Source of the DNA: an uncultured Candidatus Melainabacteria bacterium
GTDB lineage: Bacteria > Cyanobacteriota > Vampirovibrionia > Gastranaerophilales > Gastranaerophilaceae
NCBI GenBank assembly: GCA_947525005.1
Contig: CANNUY010000003.1
Span: 103,278 to 167,277 of the forward strand
Length of the DNA: 64,000 nucleotides
Direction: 5' to 3'
Position 1 is the first letter of the stretch. Each line of letters begins with the position of its first letter. Below, piece by piece: positions 15,402-25,479 of this stretch. The notes under the pieces are model-generated. The model was not told the DNA's origin and did not search any database. It saw nothing but the letters and a program-made list of their open reading frames with translations. Made by a program: the position numbers and the translations under genes.

Positions 15402-16984
15402 GAGAAAAATTAGAAGTTTTTCACGGGTTTTTTACAAAAATCCTAACTAGAAAGAATCCAGAACAAATTATGGCAACTGCTTCAAAAGCAGGTTTAGAAA
15501 AAACACTTACAGCGATTGATTTGATTATATTAGGTGTTGGTGCAATCATTGGTTCTGGTATTTTTGCTGTTGTTGGTATAGCTGCCGCAGGTCAAGCTGG
15601 TTCTCCAGGTGCTGGTCCAGCGTTAATTGTATCAATGGTTATTGCAACTATTGCAAGTATATTTTCTGCGATGTGTTATAGCGAATTTTCAACTATGATA
15701 CCGGTAGCAGGTGGTGCTTATACATATACGTTTGTAACATTAGGTGAGTTTGCTGCTTGGATTGTTGGCTGGCTACTTACTTTAGAATATTTGTTCGGAT
15801 ATATTGGTGTTGCTTGCTCTTGGTCAAAATATGTGATGAATTTCCTTGATAGATTCTCATTATATTTGCCAACTTGGTTAGCAAAACCTCCTGTTTGGTT
15901 ATTGGATAACTGGGGTTCTGTAAAAGAAACACTTGAAGTAACTGGTGGTTCAGTAGCATCTGTTCCTCATTTGTTTGGTATGCCGATTTGTATAAATTTA
16001 CCAGCGTTGTTGATTGTTGTTATGACAACTGTAATGCTTGTTAAAGGTACAAAGGATTCAACAAAAATGGCTGCATTGATGGTTGCTATTAAATTATCAG
16101 TTATAGCATTGTTTGTTATATTTGGTGCTTTTTGTGTAAGACCTGAAAATTGGACTCCATTTGCACCTTGTGGATTTAAAGGTATTTGTATGGGTGCTTT
16201 TACAATCTTTTTTGCGTATGTTGGGTTTGATGCTTTGGCAACAACTGCAGAAGAATGTAAAAATCCTCAAAAAGATTTACCAATAGGTATTATTGGTTCG
16301 CTTATAATTACAACACTTGTTTATATTTCTGTTGCACTTGTTTTAACAGGTATTTATAATACAAGTGGTCATGTAGATGCAGGGTTCATAAATGCACCTT
16401 TAGCGTTTGTAATGAACTTGCACCATATTAAAGTTATTCCAGAACTTATCTCAATCGGTGCGATTGCAGGTTTGACATCTGTTTTAATGGTGTTGCATTT
16501 GGCTACAACAAGAGTTTTGTATGCTATGAGCCGTGATAATTTCTTGCCAAACGTTTTTCAAGTATTGCACCCAAAATTCAAAACTCCTCACTTCTTGACA
16601 GTTTTAGTTGGGGTTTTGTGTATAGTGGGTACGCTTATGTTTGATGTTCAAGACGCAGCTCATTTATGCGTGTATGGTACTTTTGCATCATTTATTGTAA
16701 TTTGTGTTGCAGTATTGATTCTTAGAAAAATTGACCCAGATAGACCTAGACCTTTTAAATGTCCTTGTTCTCCTTGGTTCCCACTTCTAGGTATTATTTG
16801 CTGTGGTGGATTGATGATTTATTCATTCAAAGAACTAAAAGATTCTTCAATGTTATTTGGAGGTTGGATTGTTCTTGGTATAATTATATATGCGTTATAT
16901 GGTTATTCAAAAAATAGAAAAGCTGAAATTAGTAGTATAGAAAAAGAAAATATAGATGAAAATAAAGAGTGCGTTATTAAATAA
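15395..16984 (+). CDS. APC-family amino acid permease 1
   Basis: A 529-residue amino acid/polyamine/organocation transporter with about 12-14 hydrophobic helices. The first-helix motif GVGAIIGSGIFAVVG and the FSAMCYSEF and GFDALATTAEE segments place it near the cationic amino acid transporter (CAT/YfnA) branch. It sits in the cytoplasmic membrane and takes up amino acids by proton symport or exchange; the substrate is unknown. It overlaps glyQ by 7 bases and the next permease by 29 bases, so the three genes are probably one transcript. Confidence 0.9.
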   Translation: MLREKLEVFHGFFTKILTRKNPEQIMATASKAGLEKTLTAIDLIILGVGAIIGSGIFAVVGIAAAGQAGSPGAGPALIVSMVIATIASIFSAMCYSEFSTMIPVAGGAYTYTFVTLGEFAAWIVGWLLTLEYLFGYIGVACSWSKYVMNFLDRFSLYLPTWLAKPPVWLLDNWGSVKETLEVTGGSVASVPHLFGMPICINLPALLIVVMTTVMLVKGTKDSTKMAALMVAIKLSVIALFVIFGAFCVRPENWTPFAPCGFKGICMGAFTIFFAYVGFDALATTAEECKNPQKDLPIGIIGSLIITTLVYISVALVLTGIYNTSGHVDAGFINAPLAFVMNLHHIKVIPELISIGAIAGLTSVLMVLHLATTRVLYAMSRDNFLPNVFQVLHPKFKTPHFLTVLVGVLCIVGTLMFDVQDAAHLCVYGTFASFIVICVAVLILRKIDPDRPRPFKCPCSPWFPLLGIICCGGLMIYSFKELKDSSMLFGGWIVLGIIIYALYGYSKNRKAEISSIEKENIDENKECVIK

Positions 16985-18512
16985 CTTATTAAAATGTAAA
17001 ACACCTGATGAGTTAATTCAAGCAGGTAATAGTTCAGGATTAAAAAAGACTTTAAATGTTTTTGACTTAATTATAATTGGTATAGGTGCTGTAGTAGGTA
17101 CTGGTATATTTACGATTATTGGTAGTGCTATTCAAGGTGGACAAGATGGTTTAGGTGCTGGACCTGCTGTAATTTTATCAATGTTTTTGGCTGCTATAGC
17201 AAGTGTTTTTTCAGCATTGTCTTATTCAGAAATCTCAGCTATGATACCAGTTGCAGGTAGTGCTTACACGTATACTTACGCAACAATGGGTGAATTTATG
17301 GCTTGGATGGTTGGTTGGATTTTAATGCTTGAATACGCAATCGGAAATATCACAGTTGCAAGTGCGTGGACTGGGTATTTTGTTCAATTCTTAAAAGGGT
17401 TTAAACATATATTACCTGCGTTTATTGTAAATTCTCCGTTATGGTTAAGAAATGATTATAGAACTGTTTATGCTATGGCAGACAAGTTTGGTTGGAATGT
17501 GCATGATAAGATGCCATTTTTGCACATGCCTGATTGGTTCAATAATATTTTTCATATTTCAGAAATCCCAATTGCAATAAATTTACCTGCAATGTTCATT
17601 GTGTTTGTTTTAACTGTACTTTTAATAAAAGGTGTTAAAGAATCAACTAAATTCGCAAGTATAATGGTTGGTGTGAATATGTTTATCATTATTTCATTTA
17701 TTGTGGTTGGTTCATTTTATGTTGCTCCTGAAAACTGGCAACCGTTTATGCCAAATGGTTTTGAGGGAGTGTTTATGGGTGCATTTGTTATTTTCTTTGC
17801 ATATATTGGGTTTGATGCTATTTCAACTGCTGCAGAAGAAACAAAAAATCCACAAAGAGATTTACCTATTGCAATTTTAGGTACATTAGTTATTTGTACG
17901 TTGTTATATGTGCTTGTAGGACTTGTTTTGACAGGCATTTTACCTTGTAGTTCTATTGATACTCAAGCACCACTCGCACACGCTATGCGTTGTATAGGCA
18001 AGGATTGGTACGCAGGGTTGATTTCAATAGGTGCACTTTGTGCTTTAACAACTGTGCTTTTGATATATCAACTTGGTACTGCAAGAATTCTTTTTGCTAT
18101 GAGTAGAGATAATTTCTTACCAAAATCATTAAATGAAATTCACAAAAAGTTTAAAACTCCACATATTGTTACTTGGTTATCAGGTTTGGTGGTTATAGTT
18201 TGTGCTTTGTTTATGGATTTGAATGTATCAGCTGAACTTTGTAACTTTGGTACATTTACATCATTTATTATAATTTGTCTAACGGTATTGATATTAAGAA
18301 AGACTGAACCAAATAGAAAACGTCCGTTTAAAGTACCTTGTTGTCCATTATTCCCTATTTTGGGTATTTTGACTTGTGCTTTATTGATGTTTTATAAGTT
18401 TAGATCAAACTCTGATTCTTCAATCTATTTCTTAGTTTGGTTATTAATTGGTTTGGCTATTTATGCGGGATTTGGTTATCATAATAAGCGCAAAAATGAA
18501 GAAAATGCGTAA
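16956..18512 (+). CDS. APC-family amino acid permease 2
   Basis: A 518-residue paralogue of the preceding permease: the same GIGAVVGTGIFTIIG first helix, FSALSYSEISAMIPVAGSAY and GFDAISTAAEETKNPQRDLP segments, in the same order. The two were clearly produced by tandem duplication and then diverged, mainly in the loop near residues 150-185, which is longer here. The start at 16956 lies 29 bases inside the upstream gene; an internal start is possible. tRNA-Arg follows 38 bases after the stop. Confidence 0.9.
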   Translation: MKIKSALLNNLLKCKTPDELIQAGNSSGLKKTLNVFDLIIIGIGAVVGTGIFTIIGSAIQGGQDGLGAGPAVILSMFLAAIASVFSALSYSEISAMIPVAGSAYTYTYATMGEFMAWMVGWILMLEYAIGNITVASAWTGYFVQFLKGFKHILPAFIVNSPLWLRNDYRTVYAMADKFGWNVHDKMPFLHMPDWFNNIFHISEIPIAINLPAMFIVFVLTVLLIKGVKESTKFASIMVGVNMFIIISFIVVGSFYVAPENWQPFMPNGFEGVFMGAFVIFFAYIGFDAISTAAEETKNPQRDLPIAILGTLVICTLLYVLVGLVLTGILPCSSIDTQAPLAHAMRCIGKDWYAGLISIGALCALTTVLLIYQLGTARILFAMSRDNFLPKSLNEIHKKFKTPHIVTWLSGLVVIVCALFMDLNVSAELCNFGTFTSFIIICLTVLILRKTEPNRKRPFKVPCCPLFPILGILTCALLMFYKFRSNSDSSIYFLVWLLIGLAIYAGFGYHNKRKNEENA

Positions 18513-18550
18513 AATAACCATTTATTTGTTATAATAAAAATATAACAAGT

Positions 18551-18624
18551 GTGCCCGTAGCTCAGTTGGATAGAGTACAAGTTTCCGAAACTTGAGGTCA
18601 TGGGTTCAATCCCCATCGGGCATA
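18551..18624 (+). tRNA. tRNA-Arg(CCG)
   Basis: A 74-base cloverleaf. Acceptor GTGCCCG pairs with CGGGCAT (G-U at the first pair), D-arm GCTCAGTTGGATAGAGT, anticodon stem CAAGT/ACTTG around TTCCGAA, giving anticodon CCG, and T-arm ATGGGTTCAATCCCCAT. The discriminator is A and CCA is not encoded. It lies 21 bases before miaB. Confidence 0.93.
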
Positions 18625-18645
18625 TTTTAGAGGGAAGGATTTAAA

Positions 18646-19965
18646 ATGAAAAAAGTTTATATAGAAACATTAGGTTGTCAGATGAATAAATCAGATGCTG
18701 AAAGAATGTTTGGCATGTTAGAGTATATGGGTTATGAACAGACCTTAGAACCTAAAAAAGCTGATATGTTGATTATCAATACTTGTTCTATAAGACAGTT
18801 ATCTGAGGATAAAGCCTATAGTCAAATTGGTGTTTGGGGTAAATGGAAAAAAACTAGACCTGATTTAAAGATTGTTTTTTCTGGTTGTGTAGCTCAACAG
18901 GTTCAACAAAATTTGTTCAAGAGAGCACCTTATGTTGACTTGGTTATTGGTACTCAACGTCTATATGAGCTTCCAGAACTTGTTAAAAGAATTGAACAAG
19001 GTGAAAGAGTTTGTTCTTGTGAAGAAAAACCTTATGATGAAGGTGAAGAAATTCAGATTTCTAGAACAAAGAGTATAAATGCGTGGATTCCAATTATGGA
19101 AGGCTGTAACAACTTCTGTACCTATTGTATTGTTCCATATACAAGAGGTAGAGAGCGTTCTCGTGGGTTTGAGAATATTATGAATGAGGTTAAAAAAGCC
19201 TTGTCTGAAGGGTTTAAGGAAATTACTCTTTTAGGTCAGAATGTTGATAGTTATAAAGGTATCGATAAAGATGGAAATGAAATCAACTTGTCAGGACTTT
19301 TAAAAGCTATAAATGATTTAGATGGTAAATTTAGAATAAGATTTGTTACTTCTTATCCTACAGATATTACAGAAGAATTAATTGATACAGTTATTGATTG
19401 TGATAAGGTTTGTGAGTATTTTCATATTCCAATGCAATCTGGTGATGACTATGTTTTGAAAAAGATGAATAGAAGATATGATGTTGCAACATATACTAAA
19501 ATTTGTAACCATATAAGAACTAGAGTAAAAGATGTTACTATTACAAGTGACTTTATCGCAGGATTTCCTGGAGAAACAGAAGAACAGTTCCAAAATACAT
19601 TGAAAACTATGTTGGATTTAGAATTGGATTATTCAAATACAGCGGCTTATTCACCAAGAGAAAAAACGGTTGCTGCGAAATGGGTTGATAAATATATTCC
19701 TGAAGAAGAAAAAACAGACCGTTTAGCAAGGTTGAATGAAACAAATAGAGAGTGTTGTGTACGTTCTAATAAAAAGTATATTGGTCGTGAGATGGAAGTA
19801 CTTGTTGAAAAATTTGAAAAACATAATGGTAAAAATGTTATTTCTGGTAGAACAAGGAATAATAAAATGGTTCATATTCCTTGTGATGAAAATAAAGTTG
19901 GCGAATTTGTAAATGTTAAAATCAATGGTTCAAAAACGTGGTATTTAACTGGTGAATTGATTTAA
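18646..19965 (+). CDS. miaB: tRNA-2-methylthio-N6-isopentenyladenosine synthase
   Basis: A 439-residue radical-SAM methylthiotransferase that converts i6A37 to ms2i6A37 in tRNAs reading UNN codons. The N-terminal domain has LGCQMNKSDAERM and NTCSIR cysteines for the auxiliary 4Fe-4S cluster. The radical-SAM motif CNNFCTYCIVPYTRGRERSR is near residue 157, and a C-terminal TRAM domain ends in MVHIPCDENKVGEFV. Length and motif order are normal for MiaB rather than MtaB or RimO. It has an AGGGAAGGA ribosome site and follows tRNA-Arg closely, so both may share a transcript. Confidence 0.96.
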   Translation: MKKVYIETLGCQMNKSDAERMFGMLEYMGYEQTLEPKKADMLIINTCSIRQLSEDKAYSQIGVWGKWKKTRPDLKIVFSGCVAQQVQQNLFKRAPYVDLVIGTQRLYELPELVKRIEQGERVCSCEEKPYDEGEEIQISRTKSINAWIPIMEGCNNFCTYCIVPYTRGRERSRGFENIMNEVKKALSEGFKEITLLGQNVDSYKGIDKDGNEINLSGLLKAINDLDGKFRIRFVTSYPTDITEELIDTVIDCDKVCEYFHIPMQSGDDYVLKKMNRRYDVATYTKICNHIRTRVKDVTITSDFIAGFPGETEEQFQNTLKTMLDLELDYSNTAAYSPREKTVAAKWVDKYIPEEEKTDRLARLNETNRECCVRSNKKYIGREMEVLVEKFEKHNGKNVISGRTRNNKMVHIPCDENKVGEFVNVKINGSKTWYLTGELI

Positions 19966-20064
19966 TACATAATTAAGAATATAAAATTGTAATATTATGT
20001 AATATTCTAGCCAAAATTTTAAAAGATGTTATACTATCACATGGGAGAGTATAAATATTTTAAG

Positions 20065-23058
20065 ATGATATGTCCAAAATGTAAAAAAGAAATAGATGAT
20101 AACAGTATAAAATGTCCTGAATGTGGGGCAAGAGTGGGACGTATATGTCCTAATTGTAAAACGCACAATGTTATTAGTGCAATGAAATGTAAGAACTGTA
20201 ATTATGTCTTATTAAAGTCATGCCTAAATTGTGGTGCAACAAATACTGCAAAAGCTAAGACATGCAGACGTTGTGGTGCAGAGTTAGATGTGAAGAAAAA
20301 AGTAGCTCCTCAACAAACTCAATCACAGACAGTTTCTAATATACAGGACTCTCCTAGAGCAATAATTGAATCAATGCCAAAATATGAGGCTATTTATTCA
20401 ACACAACAAGTAGCTCAACAAAAATTAAAAGATGCAATTTTAGATGAGAATAAAAAAATTATTGCTATATCAGGTGAAAGTGGTATAGGTAAAAATCTTG
20501 TTATAAAATTTGTTGCAAAAGACCTTGAAAATTCTGGTTTGATATGGATTTCAGGACAATGCTCTAATTATACAAAAACAACTCCGTTTGGCTATTTCCA
20601 AGATTTGTTTTTGACATTATTTAACTTGAATAATTTTTGTATTGATAAAAATGGATTGAAGTCAGAATCGTTGAAGTTCTTTAAACAAGAGTTCCCAGAT
20701 TTGACAAATGATGAAATTGAGGAGTTTATCAATATTCTATATCCAGAAAAATTTGGTGAGTTTAAGAACATTCATACAAATAGAGAGCGTTCTTTCGGAA
20801 TTTTGAAGAAAATTTTTTACACAATTTCTCTAACAACAAAGAGTGTTATAGTAGTTAATAATTTTGATTATATTGACAACATGTCAAAAGAGTTTATTCT
20901 AGAGCTTCTTTCTATGCCAGAAGTCTTTATGAATACGACTTTTGTGTTGTCGTTCGAAGAACCAAAATCTGCAAAAGTTTGTATATCTCACCCAATTTTG
21001 AATGAAAACGCATTTGAGGATATTACGATTGCTCCATTCTCTAGTGATAAATTAGCTCCAATGTTTGATAAGTATAAAAATATTGATTTGAATGTTGAAC
21101 AACGTAATACAATAACAACTTATGCAAAAGGAAATCCTGCTGTGTTTGAACAGTATATTAACCTTGTTGCTGATAAAAAGAAATTTGGAATGCCATTTTC
21201 AGTACCTACAAAGATTGAAGATGTTGTTTTTGATAGATTGGGTTATTTGAAATCCGAAAACCACCTTGCATATAAGGTCTTGATTGCCTTAGTGTTGCTT
21301 GGGTTTAAGTCAAATCCTGTAATATTAAATACATTTAACAATATTGATTTAGAACAATTAGAATCAATTTTGAATACGTTGGTTAATTTAAACTATATTG
21401 TTCAAATCTCAAATTCTGTTTATGAATTCAAGAGCTTAGGTTTGTGGAAAATTCTACAGTCTAAGGTTAAGGATGATGAGGCTGTTTATAATGATGTCGC
21501 TCAGCAATTATTTGTATTGCTACAAAATTATAACTTATCATCGTTGAGTGTATTAAATCATATTGCAAAAGATTTGTCATGTACTCAACAATATTTGACT
21601 ATTTGGACAACGGGTGTTCAACTGGCATCTTATATAGGTGATATTGATTTGTTTATTTATTCTCAAAAACAAATTCTTGAGATTGTTGAAAATAATACTA
21701 TCAAAGGCTCTGATACAATAAAGAAGAATATCTATGTTCAAAGTGGTAAGTTGTTAGAAAAATTAAATCCAGAAGAAGGTTTGGATTTCTTGACAAACGC
21801 TATTAAAACTGGATTAGTTGGAAAATATGAAGAAATTGAACTTTTGGGTTATATAGCTTCTTGTGCTATGAAAACAGGCAATTATTACGGTGTTTTAGAG
21901 TGTGTTGAAGACGTTTTGGACAAAATTGACAATCCAAGATCTATAGAATATGCTCTAGTTAAATCAAGAAAATTAAAAGCATTAAATCAAATTGGTAACT
22001 TAGGAGAAGTCGTTAATCTTGCTGAAAACGAGATTATACCTATTATTGAAGATGCATTGACGAAGAAAGCTTCTAGCTTCAAGATGATTTCTGAATATGA
22101 TGTTTTTGAAAGCTGGTTATCCGTCCTTTATGAGCTTGTAAAAGCATTGACAAGACAGGGAAATAGTAGAACCTTCAAAGTTATTAATGAAGTGTTTAAA
22201 ATATTGGAAGCAAACAATATTCAAGATAAACAATTCTCTTGTAATTTGCAATTAGAATTAGCTTTGGCAAACACTATTCGTGGTAATATTGCGATGTCGA
22301 ATAAGATTTTAAATGATATATTTGAAATTTATGAAAATTCAGAGGTTATTAATTCATTTGTTGTATCAAGATTGAATTTGATTAGTATTTTGAATAAATT
22401 CTTTACTGATAGAGAAAAAATTGATGTTGATGAGTTGTTCAAAATTGCTACATTTGCTGACAATATTGATGATAAATTTACCAAAAATATTTCAAAACTT
22501 TTATTGGGCAAGGTTGTATTAGATACTGTTTCTGTACAAAATGCTATAAATATTTATACAAAACAGCTTGAATACTTTGCTAATGAAAAGAATTCTATTG
22601 GGGTATTGTTGGGTTGGTATTTAACCTCAGAAGCTACTGCATTAATTAACAAACAACAAGCACTTGATATTGCTCAAAAGGCTTTAGGAATAGCTCAAAA
22701 GCCAGAAATCTGTAATCATTATTTCGCTTTATTATTCAATAAGTTGATTTGTAAGATTTATATTTCAAACAAAGATTTTGAGTCTGCAAGAATTTATTTG
22801 GATAGGGCGTTGACAATAGCTAAAGGATATGAGTTGAAATATCAGTTAGCGAAATTATATTTGATGTCAGGAAATTGTTTGAAAGAAACTTTAAATAAAA
22901 CAGAAAATGTTAAAGAAGTTTTACTAGAGATGAAAACATTGTTTAAAAAATCAGAAGATATAAATGCAGAACTTGAAATCTCATCTTTGACAAAAGATAT
23001 TATTCAAAAAAATAACGAATTAGACATGCTTTGTAAAGCTTATAGAATAAGTTTATAG
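20065..23058 (+). CDS. Zinc-ribbon P-loop ATPase with helical repeats
   Basis: A protein of about 997 residues. The first 75 residues carry four CxxC pairs arranged as two or three zinc ribbons (CPKCKKEI, CPECGARVG, CPNCKTHN, CKNCNY, CLNCGATN, CRRCGAE). A Gln-rich linker leads to an ATPase domain with the Walker A loop SGESGIGKN near residue 145 and a hydrophobic Walker-B-like strand (SVIVVNNFDYID). From about residue 370 to the end it is all helical, consistent with TPR-like repeats. The plan resembles STAND signalling ATPases. The ATG at 20065 begins the zinc ribbon; in-frame ATGs at 20026 and 20041 are alternatives, but a TATACT box at 20030 argues against them. It forms a unit with the next two genes. 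Confidence 0.75.
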   Translation: MICPKCKKEIDDNSIKCPECGARVGRICPNCKTHNVISAMKCKNCNYVLLKSCLNCGATNTAKAKTCRRCGAELDVKKKVAPQQTQSQTVSNIQDSPRAIIESMPKYEAIYSTQQVAQQKLKDAILDENKKIIAISGESGIGKNLVIKFVAKDLENSGLIWISGQCSNYTKTTPFGYFQDLFLTLFNLNNFCIDKNGLKSESLKFFKQEFPDLTNDEIEEFINILYPEKFGEFKNIHTNRERSFGILKKIFYTISLTTKSVIVVNNFDYIDNMSKEFILELLSMPEVFMNTTFVLSFEEPKSAKVCISHPILNENAFEDITIAPFSSDKLAPMFDKYKNIDLNVEQRNTITTYAKGNPAVFEQYINLVADKKKFGMPFSVPTKIEDVVFDRLGYLKSENHLAYKVLIALVLLGFKSNPVILNTFNNIDLEQLESILNTLVNLNYIVQISNSVYEFKSLGLWKILQSKVKDDEAVYNDVAQQLFVLLQNYNLSSLSVLNHIAKDLSCTQQYLTIWTTGVQLASYIGDIDLFIYSQKQILEIVENNTIKGSDTIKKNIYVQSGKLLEKLNPEEGLDFLTNAIKTGLVGKYEEIELLGYIASCAMKTGNYYGVLECVEDVLDKIDNPRSIEYALVKSRKLKALNQIGNLGEVVNLAENEIIPIIEDALTKKASSFKMISEYDVFESWLSVLYELVKALTRQGNSRTFKVINEVFKILEANNIQDKQFSCNLQLELALANTIRGNIAMSNKILNDIFEIYENSEVINSFVVSRLNLISILNKFFTDREKIDVDELFKIATFADNIDDKFTKNISKLLLGKVVLDTVSVQNAINIYTKQLEYFANEKNSIGVLLGWYLTSEATALINKQQALDIAQKALGIAQKPEICNHYFALLFNKLICKIYISNKDFESARIYLDRALTIAKGYELKYQLAKLYLMSGNCLKETLNKTENVKEVLLEMKTLFKKSEDINAELEISSLTKDIIQKNNELDMLCKAYRISL

Positions 23059-23071
23059 ATAGGGTAAAAAA

Positions 23072-25063
23072 ATGAGAAGTAATAGATTTTTATGTGGAGT
23101 CGTAGGATTAATCGTAATTTTGGGTTTGGCAGTAGGTAGTGCAAATGCAAAATTATCTAAATCTGCGTATCAAATTTATCAACAAGCAAATATGGCAGAA
23201 TGTAAAGGTGACATACAAGGCGCTGTTGATTTAATCAATAAAGCTATCTCTACAAATAGTGAAGAAGACGTTATGTTATATACAAAACTCGGAGGTTTGT
23301 ATGTAACATTAGAAAAGTATGATGAAGCTCTTGAAATTTACAAAAAAGCTGTTGCTTTAAGAGATACGGATGCTTTTTTATATGTTAGTTTAGGTAATAT
23401 TTATCAAGTAAAAGGTGATAATATTAATGCACTTGTCTCTTATCAAAAGGCATTAGAACTTTGTCCTGAGTACAAATATAATTATCTAAATGTTGCTAAT
23501 GTTGAATTAGCTTTGAAACACTATTCAGAAGCAGAAGACAACTATAAAAAATTCTTAGAAAGCTATCCAGAAAATTATGATGCAATTGCCAATTTAGCTG
23601 AAACATATTTCTTGAGCGATAAAAAAGAACAGGCTTGTGAATTGTATTCAAAACTTTTTGAAAAAGACCCTGATAACTTTAAATCATATACAAAATATGG
23701 TTCTGTTTTATATTCTTTGAAAAAATATGAAGAAGCTGTTCCTGTTTTAGAAAAAGCTGTTGAACAAGATTCTAATAGTATAAAATCATTAGCTGAACTA
23801 GCTCTTTCTTATCAAAATTTACAAAAATATGAAAATGCTGAAAAGACTTATGAAAAGCTATTTGAAGTTGCTCCATCTATGAATGAATTTAGATTGGATT
23901 ATGCTAATTTATTAGTACAACTTAATAAAGATGAAAAAGCTGCCGTTGAATACGAAGCCTATATAAAATCTTATCCAAAGGATTTTGATGCGTATGCTAA
24001 CTTAGGTAGCTTATATAAAAAATTAGATAAAACAGATTTGGCTATTAAGAATTTAGAAACAGCTAATAAATTGAATCCAAACGACATAGATGTATTAAAA
24101 GATTTGGCATTTTCTTATCATAAAAAACTAGATTATAATAATGCTCTTAAATATTATGATTTAGCAATAGCAAAGGATATTGATAATTACAGTTTAAATT
24201 ACAATAGAGCAATAACGCTACACGCATTAAATAGATATTCTGATGCAATTACGGCTTATGAAAAATTGTTAACATTAAAAGATGATGATGTTATTAAGAA
24301 TAATTTGTTAGCCGCATTGATAGAAAATGGTTATAAATTATTAGATGAAAAAAAATTAGATGATGCAAAAAAATATTTCCAAAAAGCAGAGGAAATGAAT
24401 ACAACAGAGGCATCTGTGTATATGGGATTAGCAACAATTTATAATACACAAGGTGATGTTGAAAAAGCCTTAGTTTATTATAAGAAGTCTGCAGATTTAG
24501 AAAAAGATTCTACTGAATACAAGGATACTTATGAAACTTTTAAAGAATCATTGACTACAGATACTTTAGACAAAATATCTTCATCTACTCAGAATAAAGA
24601 TGCTGAATATATTTCATTGATTGCATCAGGAGATAAATATTATAAAAATAAAAACTATAAATCAGCATTAGTTCCTTATGAAAAAGCATATTCTATAAAT
24701 GATAAAGATAAAGTTTTACTTTTGAAATTAGGTAATATTTATAAAGAAAATAAAGAACTTGAAAAAGCAGGTGATTATTATAAAAAAGCAATTGATATAG
24801 ATGATAAATACACTGATGCGTGGTTCAATCTTGGGTTAGTACATGCTAATTTGAGTAGATTAACAAATGCGATTGAATGCTTTAATAAAGTTACTCAGAT
24901 TGACCCTCAGTATACTTATGCATATTATGCTTTAGGTTTAGCTTATGAATATCAACACAATAACGCAAAAGCTATATATAATTACAAAAAATATTTACCG
25001 TTAGAAACTGATAAATCGTTAATCAATTCTGTAAATGACAAAATTAAAAAGTTATCAAAATAA
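23072..25063 (+). CDS. Exported TPR-repeat protein
   Basis: A 663-residue protein with an N-terminal signal peptide (hydrophobic FLCGVVGLIVILGLAVGSA, cleavage likely after SANA). The rest is a long run of tetratricopeptide repeats of 34 residues, recognisable by AxxxxxKAL..P-type consensus such as ALVSYQKALELCPEY and DAYANLGSLYKKLDKTDLAI, about 16 in all with a break near residue 490-515. It probably acts as a periplasmic or outer-membrane-facing scaffold. It starts 13 bases after the ATPase gene and its stop overlaps the start of the lipoprotein gene (TAATG). Confidence 0.85.
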   Translation: MRSNRFLCGVVGLIVILGLAVGSANAKLSKSAYQIYQQANMAECKGDIQGAVDLINKAISTNSEEDVMLYTKLGGLYVTLEKYDEALEIYKKAVALRDTDAFLYVSLGNIYQVKGDNINALVSYQKALELCPEYKYNYLNVANVELALKHYSEAEDNYKKFLESYPENYDAIANLAETYFLSDKKEQACELYSKLFEKDPDNFKSYTKYGSVLYSLKKYEEAVPVLEKAVEQDSNSIKSLAELALSYQNLQKYENAEKTYEKLFEVAPSMNEFRLDYANLLVQLNKDEKAAVEYEAYIKSYPKDFDAYANLGSLYKKLDKTDLAIKNLETANKLNPNDIDVLKDLAFSYHKKLDYNNALKYYDLAIAKDIDNYSLNYNRAITLHALNRYSDAITAYEKLLTLKDDDVIKNNLLAALIENGYKLLDEKKLDDAKKYFQKAEEMNTTEASVYMGLATIYNTQGDVEKALVYYKKSADLEKDSTEYKDTYETFKESLTTDTLDKISSSTQNKDAEYISLIASGDKYYKNKNYKSALVPYEKAYSINDKDKVLLLKLGNIYKENKELEKAGDYYKKAIDIDDKYTDAWFNLGLVHANLSRLTNAIECFNKVTQIDPQYTYAYYALGLAYEYQHNNAKAIYNYKKYLPLETDKSLINSVNDKIKKLSK

Positions 25064-25473
25064 TGAAAAAGTTTAAATTATTTGTAGCCTTGATATTGGT
25101 ATCAATCTGTCTGTGTGGGTGTAAGCAAAAAGAACAGACGGGGATATTGTTTAATAAAGACCCTATATCAAAAGATACTGTGATGAATTCTTCACGAGAT
25201 TTTGATGTTGGAAAACCTATTTATTATTTATTTTATACTCCAAAAAAGATTGAAACAGAATTTATTAGGGTTCAAGTATTCAAGGTTGGGGATAATATTC
25301 CAAGAGGTGGATATTCTATAGTTTGGACGAATGAATATAGAATAATGAAACAAAATATGTATTATTATTACAATCATTTTGTTCTCCATTCAAAAGGTAC
25401 TTATATGATGCAGATTTTTTCAATGGATGATTTAATGAATCCGTTGGCGAAAAATTTCTTTTTTGTCCATTAA
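25063..25473 (+). CDS. Small lipoprotein
   Basis: A 136-residue protein with a clear lipoprotein signal: basic MKKFK, a hydrophobic core, and the lipobox LCGC with Cys20 as the lipidated residue. The mature part has no family I recognise; it looks like a small beta sandwich (FIRVQVFKVGDNIPRGGYSI). Overlap by one base with the TPR gene suggests the two proteins work together in the envelope. Lys-Gln follow the Cys, with no Asp at +2, so outer membrane sorting is possible. Confidence 0.75.
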   Translation: MKKFKLFVALILVSICLCGCKQKEQTGILFNKDPISKDTVMNSSRDFDVGKPIYYLFYTPKKIETEFIRVQVFKVGDNIPRGGYSIVWTNEYRIMKQNMYYYYNHFVLHSKGTYMMQIFSMDDLMNPLAKNFFFVH

Positions 25474-25479
25474 AGTATT

